A stretch of DNA of 64,000 nt from Strigops habroptila (lineage: Eukaryota; Chordata; Aves; Psittaciformes; Psittacidae). The position numbers and the translations under genes are program-made. Shown here piece after piece: positions 57,401 to 64,000 of this stretch (positions are counted from its first letter, which is position 1; each line of letters begins with the position of its first letter). The DNA is taken from contig NC_044283.2 in NCBI RefSeq assembly GCF_004027225.2, forward strand, positions 248,001 to 312,000, given 5' to 3'. Below the pieces are notes generated by a model. It searched no databases and was not told the DNA's origin. It saw only the letters and a list, made by a program, of their open reading frames with translations.

Positions 57401-60400
57401 GGTTCTCCTCTCAGAGCAGGGGGGGCTCCTCCTGTTGGTAAGGCCCCAGAAACAGGGAAACGGTGAAAGCAGCAGCTCGAGCAGCCTCTTGGGGTTGTAA
57501 ATGAACCCGAACAGGCACATGTTGTTAACTGGAAACGCTGAACACACCCCAGTGGCCCTAATGGATGGATTCCCATAAAGGGATGAAATGAGGGGGGGGA
57601 TTTCTCCTCAAAACGACCACCACAACCCCCAGAGGCCCCTCCTCGCATTCACAGTGCCTGTGGCACAGCCTGAGCGGCCCGTGGCCAAGCAGGAACGGGA
57701 ATCGGGGGCACTCCATGGAGTTCTGATCAATATGTGCCTAATACAGGCACATCAGCTGCGAACTGCCTCTTCTGGGGGGGGGGTGACATCCCCCTGCCCC
57801 CGGCGCGCGACAAAGTCCTGCTGGTTTCTAACCCGTCCTTCTGGGTGCAGAGGTTATGTCCCGACATCAGTGACAGAGGGAGGGATGTGCCAGCCACCCC
57901 CATCCAGATGTGTGCTCACCTGGAGCCAGGCCACCCCCATCCAGATGTGTGCTCACCTTGAGTGATGCCACCCCCATCCAGATGTGTGCCCATTGGGAGC
58001 CAGACCACCCCCACCCAGATGTGTGCTCACCTTGAGTGACGCCAGCCCCATCCAGATGTGTGCCCATTGGGAGCCAGGCGACCCCCATCCAGATGTGTGC
58101 TCACCTTGAGTGACGCCACCCCCATCCAGATGTGTGCCCATTGGGAGCCAGACCACCCCCACCCAGATGTGTGCTCACCTTGAGTGACGCCAGCCCCATC
58201 CAGATGTGTGCCCATTGGGAGCCAGGCGACCCCCACCCAGATGTGTGCTCACCTTGAGTGACGCCAGCCCCATCCAGATGTAGCCGGTGTCGGTGAGGAG
58301 CGCCAGGCACCGGTGGGTGAAGGACACAGCCATCTGCACGTAGGCACCGGCTGAGGGGCTCAGGCCAGGGGGGGTCTGCAAGGGAACGGGGGGGGTTAAC
58401 CTGGGGACACCCTCTGGGGTGCGGGGTGCTGAGGCTGGTCACTGGGGTGCCCCTTCCCGCCCTGCTCAAGCCAGGTCAGGATGGGGCCGATGCCCCCGGC
58501 TGCTCCCTGCAGCACCGCCGTGGGGCACTCACCACCACGGAGCAGGAGGTGTTGTCCAGGAGGTAGAGGTCCTGCCCCACCGCCAGCAGGACGATGGTGA
58601 CCCTGTCCTGGGACAGCACAGCCCAGCACGACGGCGGCTTCTGCAGCCCTGCAGGCACCAGCGTCAGCGCTGCGCCCCCTGCGCAGGGGCAGGAGCACGG
58701 GGGCACACGGGCAGGGACGCACCGGGCACCTCGGGCATCCTGCGCAGCTTCAGGTCCTCGATGTTGGTGGCCAGGGAGAAGCGGTGGCTGCCGGTCAGGA
58801 TGGCCACGCCGGTGCCGAACTCGCTGTGGAACACCTTCGCCTCCAGCACGTGGTTCTGCAGCACCTCCTGTGCCAGCGCAGAGACACGGGGCTCAGCACC
58901 GCGGCGCTGGGCAAGGAACCACCCCCGAGGGGCAAACCCAGCGCTGCTGCTCCGTGTCCCAGCTCCACCAGGGACAAGGGGATCGTGGTGGCCCCAGGGA
59001 CCATGGCACGGATGCAGCTCATCCCTGCTGCAGGGACAGCCCCAGGCTCCCCCTGCGCTGCCCCAGCCCTGGGCACCTCCTGCCCGTCCTGCCCCGCTCA
59101 CGTTGCCCATGCTGAAGTGGCGCTTGAACTCGCAGAAGAGGTTGTAGATGAGCACGGTGCCGTCCTCCTGGATGCACAGCAGGTCCTCGCTGGCCGTCCA
59201 GCCCAGCTGCACCAGCTGCCCGCTCTTCCACTGCGGGCACGACACGCGTGAGCACAGCACGGAGCCACGCATGAAGCCAACAGCCATGGGGGGGGCCCGG
59301 AGCTCTGACACCCCTTGGCTCTGTGGGGCCCTGTGCTCACAGCAGCTTCCCCTGCCCCTCCAGTCCTCCCTGCCCTGAGCCCACCCCAGCCCCGGGCACT
59401 GGGGAAGGGAGGATGCTCCGATGCCATGGCTCGTATCCCCACCACATCCTCCCCTCCCAAGCCTGGCAGCCTCCTTCCCCCCCCGGCTCCCTCCTGGCGC
59501 ACCCCACCACGTCTGAAAGCTTCTGCACAGCTTGTGGTGGGTACAGGAGCCACAAGGAGCCACCAGCCCAGGGTGCTTCGGGTGCTGGGTTCACTGGCAG
59601 CATCCAGCTGCCCCACGGGGAGAGCAGAGGAGCTGCCCAAGAGCACACAGAGCGGCACGGGGAGAGGCGACAGCGATTCCCCTGCGACACCCAGCCCATA
59701 ACTCAGCCCGGGGCCCTTCGGTGCCACCACCCGGCCCTTCCTGGGCAGGGGCTGCAGCCTCTGGGGGGGGCTGCCCCACGCTCCCGGCACATCGCAGGCC
59801 CCCGGCAGCCCAGCCGCGGCGCAGCTCACCGGGATGCTGGCCAGGAGCAGCCCCGAGGCCGAGTAGATCTCGAGCAGCGGGCGGGCGCCCGGGGACTTCT
59901 CCTTCCGAGCGTGGTTCTTGAGCAGAGCTGGGGGGGGGCGGGACGGGCGCTGTGAGCTGCAGCCCCCCCGCTGCTGGGGGCCAGGGCACACCCGGCCCCA
60001 TGGCCCAGCCCTACCTATGGGCCCCCCGTACGGGGCAGCTGCCACCATGCAGTCCCGCAGGTCCTCCTTCAGGTTCCACCCCATGGTGTAGAGCTCGAAC
60101 TTCCTGCAGGCACGGGGCGATGGATGGAGGGAAGGATGGAGGGATGGACGAAGGGATGGGGGGATGAAGGAATGGGGGGATGAAGGGATGGGGGGATGAA
60201 GGGATGGGGGGATGAAGGGATGGGGGGATGAAGGGATGGGGGGATGAAGGGATGGATGAAGGGAAGGATGGAGGGATGGATGGAGGGAGCGATGGAGGGA
60301 TGGGCGGCACACCGAGGGATGGGGGGCGAGGGATGGATGACCAGCCCCGAGACCCAGCCCCAGCAGCCACGGGGCCACCCCAGCACCCCCAAGTCCCACG

Positions 60401-60604
60401 GTCACGCCGAGACCCCCCAGCAGCAGCCCCAGAACGCCCTCAGCCCCCGCCACGGCCCGCGGCCGGCCCCGACACCCCCCCGGCACCCCCTGCCCGGCCC
60501 CAGCGGCACAGAGGGGCTGTCCCTGGCCGGGCCCGGGCCGCCGCCCCTCACCGGTAGAAGGTGTCCTCGCCCAGCGGGTTCCAGTTGGCCGTGTAACAGT
60601 CCAT
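51442..60604 (-). CDS. VPS16: VPS16, core subunit of HOPS/CORVET, complete, 24 exons
   Basis: Class C core vacuolar sorting protein. It binds VPS33A and VPS18 and drives endosome and lysosome tethering and fusion. Exons in transcript order: 60604-60552, 60103-60015, 59927-59830, 59230-59102, 58867-58723, 58648-58533, 58375-58253, 57052-56997, 56852-56763, 56062-55968, 55883-55807, 55688-55557, 55468-55341, 55171-55136, 54224-54116, 54040-53906, 53826-53718, 53287-53190, 53120-53016, 52621-52544, 52380-52211, 52110-52014, 51918-51815, 51586-51442. They sum to 838 aa plus stop (human 839). The N-terminal half is the Vps16_N beta-propeller ([60 protein letters not shown]). The C-terminal half is the helical Vps16_C region ([77 protein letters not shown]) that docks VPS33A. 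It ends RARAQLLKK. Confidence 0.96.
52622..53015. other. VPS16 intron 19, no feature seen
   Basis: Ordinary GC-rich intron. No repeat or RNA recognised. Confidence 0.5.
53395..53700 (-). repeat. CCCCCAAA-type low-complexity tract, VPS16 intron 17
   Basis: About 300 bases of CCCCAAACCCCCC, CCAGCCTCCAAATCC and similar. The transcribed strand is rich in GGGG runs (TTTGGGGG), so G-quadruplex formation is possible. It reaches to within 20 bases of the exon 17 donor. Confidence 0.85.
54375..55035 (-). repeat. 31-bp minisatellite, VPS16 intron 14
   Basis: About 20 highly alike copies with exact period 31 (steps 54481, 54512, 54543, 54574). The unit combines GGGGAACCACAGGGATGGAG with ACCATGGGGAT or ACCATGGAGAT. 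Near-identity of units points to recent expansion or ongoing homogenisation. All frames give spurious ORFs. Confidence 0.97.
56133..56485 (-). mobile_element. CR1 LINE 3' end, VPS16 intron 9 (sense to VPS16)
   Basis: Tip CATAGAACCCCAGCCTGCTT through CTAGAGCAGGTTGCTCC and GCCATTCCCCTTGGCCTGTC to GGTTTCCTGGAGCCCCTTCA. It begins 70 bases downstream in sequence from exon 56062-55968. A further tip-like piece is at 55908-55960. Confidence 0.85.
57053..57890. other. VPS16 intron 7, unique part
   Basis: Less GC-rich than the neighbours, particularly 57380-57760. No repeat family or exon recognised. Confidence 0.5.
57895..58285 (-). repeat. 74-bp tandem array copying the VPS16 exon 7 end and its splice donor
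   Basis: Period exactly 74 (the element read GCTCACCTTGAGTGA on the plus strand starts at 57951, 58025, 58099, 58173 and 58247). The copy at 58247 is the true exon 7 end (WMGLASLK) with its GTGAGC donor. The other four, plus a partial one, are intronic and keep an intact CTCAAG-GTGAGC donor. Confidence 0.95.
59231..59829. other. VPS16 intron 3, no feature seen
   Basis: Ordinary intron without recognised repeats. Confidence 0.5.
60118..60310 (-). repeat. GGGATGAAGGGATGGGG tandem, VPS16 intron 1
   Basis: About ten copies of a 17-18-bp purine-rich unit, from 15 bases upstream of exon 2 into intron 1. On the transcribed strand it is a long pyrimidine tract (CCCATCCCTTCATC) that can act as the acceptor tract. 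Confidence 0.9.
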
Positions 60605-60840
60605 GGCGGCCGGGCCGGGCCGGGACCGCACGGGACCGGACGGGACGGGACGAGCCGTGCGCTGCCGGCGGCGCGGCCTCCCCTTGAGCTTCCGCCCGCC
60701 CCGCCCCGCCGTGACGCCCGCACGGGCGCCGCCATCTTGAGTGAGGGCAGGGGGAGCGGTGTCGGGAACCGCCGCCATCTCCAGTGAGGGCCCGGCGGGG
60801 CCGCGCCGCCGCCATCTTTAGTGAGGGCACGGCCGGCACG
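60605..60840 (-). promoter_or_regulatory. VPS16 CpG-island promoter with three YY1-type motifs
   Basis: CpG-dense block directly upstream of the VPS16 ATG (60604). GCCGCCATCTT or its close form occurs at 60728-60738, 60771-60780 and 60808-60818. Read on the minus strand this is AAGATGGCGGC, the YY1 consensus. Each copy is followed by AGTGAGGGC, so they sit in a degenerate tandem repeat of about 40 bases. No TATA box. Confidence 0.65.
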
Positions 60841-61049
60841 GCCTGGACCTCCCGCACCCCGCGGGCCCCCGGTGCCCACATGGGGCTGTGGGGGGTGTTG
60901 GGGGTGCTGGCAGCCGTGCGCGGGCACGCCGGGGGGCGCGGGCACGCTGACACCCATGGGTACGTGTGCCCGCGGGCGTGCAGGCGTGTGCGGACGTGCA
61001 CATGTACCCGCACACACCGCACCGCGCACACGGTCCTACCTGCTGGCAT

Positions 61050-61440
61050 GGGCGGGCCTGCACATGTGTGCACACACACACGTGTGTACACACCCGGGTA
61101 CACACACACACGTGTACACACGCACACGTGTACACACACACGTGCACACACACACCCCTGTACACACACACGTGCACACACGTGTACACACACACCTGTA
61201 CACATACACCAGTGTACACACACACACGTGTACACACAAGTGTACACACACCCCTGTACACACACACACGTGCACACACATGTACACACACTCCTGTACA
61301 CACACACACCCCTGTGCTCACACCCGTGTACACACCCGTGTACACACACACCCCTGTGCACACACACCCCTGTGCACACACACCCCTGTGCACATACACA
61401 CGCATATGCACACACATGTACACATACATACATGTACACA
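61050..61440. repeat. Compound CA/GT microsatellite between VPS16 and the NAT8-like gene
   Basis: About 390 bases of ACACACACGTGTACACAC with CCTGTACA and GTGCACACAC variants. Alternating purine-pyrimidine, potentially Z-DNA forming. Long ORFs here are spurious. Confidence 0.95.
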
Positions 61441-61479
61441 CACATGCCCCACGCGGCTTTCCCATGGGGTCCATCTCTC

Positions 61480-61485
61480 TTTATT
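61480..61485 (-). terminator. NAT8-like gene polyadenylation signal AATAAA
   Basis: AATAAA on the minus strand 814 bases past the stop codon at 62299. It implies a 3'UTR holding the tandem array at 61590-62210. No nearer AATAAA was seen. Confidence 0.55.
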
Positions 61486-61589
61486 TCTCGCCACTGGCAA
61501 ACAAGGAACGGCCCCAACAGCCCGGCCAGGGGCGGCCCCAGCCCCAGCACCGACCCCGGGTGGGTGCCATGGCTGAGCCTCGCGTGACA

Positions 61590-62210
61590 GGGGTGCTGCG
61601 GTGGTGCCTCATGTGCCAGGGGTGCTGCGGGGGGGTCAGGGATGCTGCGGTGGTGACATGTATGTCAGGGATGCTGTGGTGGGGTCAGGGATGCTGCGGT
61701 GGTAACATGTATGCCAGGGATGCTGCAGTGGTGCCTCATGTGCCAGGGGTGCTGCGGGGGGGTCAGGGATGCTGCAGGGGGGTCAGGGATGCTGCAGGGG
61801 TGACATGTATGCCGGGGATGCTGCAGTGGTGCCTCATGTGCCAGGGGTGCTGTGCTGAGGTCAGGGGTGCAGCAATGGTGCTGTGGGTGCTGGGGGTGCT
61901 GCAGTGATGGGGAACGTGGCAGTGTTTCCTAGCGTGCATGGGATGCTGCAGTGGAGCCCAGCATGCCGGGTGTGCTGCACTGGTGCATTAGGGGATGCTG
62001 AGATGGAGCCTCGTGCGCTGGGCATGCTGCAGTGGTGCTTAGGGTGCCAGGGAGGTTGCAGTGGAGCTTTACATGCTGGGGATGCTGCGGTGGTGCCAGG
62101 GATGCTGCAGTGGTGCTGTGCATGCTGGGGATGCTGCGGTGGTCGCGGATGCTGCAGTGATGAGGGAAGCTGCAGCGGTGCCAGGGAAGCTGCAGCGGTG
62201 CCTCGCATGC
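61590..62210 (-). repeat. Tandem array in the 3'UTR of the NAT8-like gene
   Basis: Degenerate copies of GGGATGCTGCAGTGGTGCC, joined by TCATGTGCCAGG or ACATGTATGCCAG, take up about 620 bases between the stop (62299) and the putative polyadenylation signal. Confidence 0.85.
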
Positions 62211-62298
62211 CAGGCCCAGCACCCGAGGTGCCGTGGCATCCCCTCCCATGGGGCTGCGGTGCCGTGGCACGGCCTCACGCGGGTTCTGGTGCCGTGCC

Positions 62299-62985
62299 CT
62301 AGTGCGGCGGGGCCGCGGCGCGGCCGGGCAGGTCGCAGCGGTAGCGGAAGATCTGGAAGCAGAGGAGGGAGGCGAGCAGCCCAGGGCTGGTGGCGCCCAC
62401 CTTCCGGAAGCCCTGGCTCTCATAGAGCCGCTGCGCCGCCACCTGCACCATGGAGGTGGAGAGGACGACGGCGCCGAAGCCGCGGGCGCGGGTGAAGCGC
62501 AGCACCTCTCCGCACAGCGCCCCGGAGATGCCCCAGCCCCGGTGCTCTTTGCTGACCGACATCCGCTTCAGCTCCAGCGCCACTTCCCTCTCGGCCGGGT
62601 CCTCGGGCGGCTCCACCGCCACCATGCCCACCACGGCGCCGCCGACCTCCGCCACCCAGAAGCAGGAGTGCGGGGAGCGCAGGTAGGTGCCGTGCACGTC
62701 GGCCAGGTCGGTGCTGAGCGCCTGCTGCACGTAGGACGTGGAGTAGGAGTGCACCACGAGCCAGATGGCCACAAGCGCCAGCGCCACGGCGCCCAGCCCC
62801 AGCAGCCAGTAGCCGCCCGCCACACGCACCAGCACGAAGAGGACGAGCAGCTCGAGCTGCACCCGGGCCGAGCGCAGGACGTGCCGGTAACCGGCCGGCA
62901 TGTGCTCCAGCATGCCGCGGGCAAACAGCGTCCGCACGGCGTCAAAGTCCTTGTCCTGGTACTGCCGGATGCGGTAGGATGCCAT
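62299..62985 (-). CDS. NAT8/camello-type GNAT N-acetyltransferase, single coding exon
   Basis: 228-aa member of the NAT8/CML family, ER-membrane GNAT enzymes that N-acetylate cysteine S-conjugates or luminal lysines. Start MASYRIRQYQDKD resembles human NAT8 MAPCHIRKYQESD. A hydrophobic stretch near residues 47-80 (LELLVLFVLVRVAGGYWLLGLGAVALALVAIWLVV) is the membrane anchor. SPHSCFWVAEVGGAVVGMVAVEP and LKRMSVSKEHRGWGISGALCGEVLRF hold the acetyl-CoA motif (HRGWGI, R/QxxGxG/A). VVLSTSMVQVAAQRLYESQGFRKVG is motif B. Human NAT8 has 227 aa and one coding exon. I chose the ATG at 62985 because the upstream ATG at 63000 lies before a splice acceptor at 62992. Which paralogue this is cannot be told here. 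Confidence 0.88.
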   Translation of the reverse strand: MASYRIRQYQDKDFDAVRTLFARGMLEHMPAGYRHVLRSARVQLELLVLFVLVRVAGGYWLLGLGAVALALVAIWLVVHSYSTSYVQQALSTDLADVHGTYLRSPHSCFWVAEVGGAVVGMVAVEPPEDPAEREVALELKRMSVSKEHRGWGISGALCGEVLRFTRARGFGAVVLSTSMVQVAAQRLYESQGFRKVGATSPGLLASLLCFQIFRYRCDLPGRAAAPPH

Positions 62986-62991
62986 GGGAAC

Positions 62992-63100
62992 CTGCGGCAC
63001 GGCATTGCGGCGTCAGGGATGATGAGGGTGAGGACACACAGACCCCAACACCGGGATGGCACAGCCCGTGAATGGGCAGGAGCGAGCGCTGTGCACTCAC
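62992..63100 (-). other. Probable 5'UTR intron of the NAT8-like gene
   Basis: On the minus strand GTGAGTGCAC follows GGAGCCAAC at 63101, and GTGCCGCAG precedes GTTCCCATGGCA at 62991. This gives a 109-base GT-AG intron ending six bases before the ATG. Vertebrate NAT8 genes usually have a noncoding first exon. The exact transcription start was not found. Confidence 0.55.
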
Positions 63101-63159
63101 GTTGGCTCCTGCGGGTGCTCAACATCACCTCACCAGCGTAGTTGCCCTCTTACAGAGCC

Positions 63160-63835
63160 GTGGAGTCATGGAGTGGTTTGGGTTGAAGGGACCTTAAAGC
63201 TCCTCCAGCTCCAGCCCCTGCCACGCGCAGGGACACCTTCCACTAGAGCAGGTTGCTCCAAGCCCCTGTGTCCAACCTGGCCTTGAACACTGCCAGGGAT
63301 GGGGCAGCCACAGCTTCTCTGGGCACCCTGTGCCAGCGCCTCAGCACCCTCACAGGGAAGAGCTTCTGCCTCAGAGCTCATCTCAATCTCCCCTCTGGCA
63401 AGTTAAAGCCATTCCCCTTGGCCTGTCCCTCCATCCCTTGTCCAAAGCCCCTCTCCAGGTTTCCTGGAGCCCCTTTAGGCACTGGAGCTGCTCTAAGGTG
63501 TCCCCTTCAGGAGCCTTCTCTTCTCCAGGCTGCCCCAGCCCAGCTCTCTCAGCCTGGCTCCAGAGCAGAGCTGCTCCAGCCCTCACAGCAGCTCCGGGGC
63601 CTCCTCTGGCCTCGCTCCAGCAGCTCCACGTCCCTCTTGTGCTGCTGCCCCAGAGCTGGATCAGGGCTGCAGGGGGGGCTCCCCAGAGCGCAGCAGAGGG
63701 GCGGGATCCCCTCCCTGAGCTGCTGCTCACGCTCTGGGGGTGCAGCCCAGCACACGGGGGGGTTCTGGGCTCAAGCGCCCACTGAAGCCGGGTCATGGGG
63801 AGCTTCTCCTCACCCAGCACCCCCAACACCCTCCT
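63160..63835 (-). mobile_element. CR1 LINE, minus, the longest copy in the window
   Basis: Tip GAGTCATGGAGTGGTTTGGG through CTAGAGCAGGTTGCTCC, GCCATTCCCCTTGGCCTGTC, CCCAGAGCTGGATCAGGGCT and AGAGCGCAGCAGAGGGGCGG to GAAGCCGGGTCATGGGGAGC. It may go on to the window end, where homology is unclear to me. No reverse-transcriptase motif is visible. Confidence 0.85.
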
Positions 63836-64000
63836 CTCCCTTAAGATCTCCATCACCAGCCTTGCATCCAGCCCCCCACCGCGGGGTCCCTGCCCCACTC
63901 CTCCTCCCAAGCCCCTCTTTGGGATCCCACCAACCCCTCCAACCATCTCCCATCTCATCCCCGTTTCCCTGCATCCCCAGGGCTGGAGCAGCCGTGCCGG

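Noticed and set aside
57895-58285. Regular 74-bp array as a CRISPR-like structure
   Set aside because: Units are contiguous without unique spacers, lie in a vertebrate intron and derive from exon 7.
60720-60900. A plus-strand gene starting in the VPS16 CpG island
   Set aside because: GCCATCTT-AGTGAGG units look like repeated short motifs. No conserved coding exon follows before the CA/GT tract.
60784-61907. His/Thr-rich and Cys/Val-rich frames over the CA/GT tract
   Set aside because: Microsatellite translation, not a protein.
62985-63000. Upstream ATG (MPQVPMASYRI) as the start of the NAT8-like protein
   Set aside because: It overlaps a good splice acceptor (GTGCCGCAG), and the downstream ATG aligns with the family N-terminus.

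Overview
The window looks like bird nuclear DNA from a GC-rich, gene-dense chromosome, probably a microchromosome. The evidence is vertebrate exon-intron genes with short introns, strong CpG islands, many 5'-truncated CR1 LINE fragments of avian type, and many GC-rich minisatellites. No SINE, Alu, bacterial gene or CRISPR array was seen.

Layout. (1) 220-39035, plus strand: complete DCTN1 (dynactin p150Glued). I traced 32 coding exons with GT-AG borders that join in phase to about 1,279 codons. A CpG island at about 14.6-15.2 kb holds an internal promoter and first exon for the CAP-Gly-less p135 form. (2) 39635-43052, plus: complete NOP56 (12 exons, about 548 aa), driven from a promoter with five inverted CCAAT boxes. 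Its introns carry box C/D snoRNAs: SNORD110, a SNORD86 candidate, SNORD56 and SNORD57. (3) 43455-50731, minus: complete IDH3B, tail-to-tail with NOP56. It has two alternative terminal exons, each with its own AATAAA. (4) 51442-60604, minus: complete VPS16 (24 exons, about 838 aa). (5) 62299-62985, minus: an intronless coding sequence for a NAT8/camello-type N-acetyltransferase behind a probable 5'UTR intron. (6) 63.16 kb to the end: a long minus-strand CR1 fragment.

Functionally these are housekeeping genes. DCTN1 (dynein adaptor) and VPS16 (HOPS/CORVET core) act in microtubule transport and endolysosomal fusion. NOP56 and its intronic snoRNAs form one ribosomal RNA methylation unit. IDH3B is a TCA-cycle subunit. 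In human, DCTN1 and NAT8 lie on 2p13 and NOP56, IDH3B and VPS16 on 20p13, so the window interleaves two human synteny blocks.

The most unusual signals are repeats that interact with splicing. A 770-bp minisatellite fills DCTN1 intron 13, supplies its 3' splice region, and leaves the intron open in frame with both flanking exons (822 bp, 274 codons). A 74-bp array in VPS16 intron 7 copies the exon 7 end plus its splice donor five times. A smaller array in NOP56 intron 2 has the same kind of origin. An 18-bp array fills most of IDH3B intron 4 with 3' splice-site look-alikes. No wholly new gene system was found. Exon borders were placed by reading homology and splice sites, not from transcripts.
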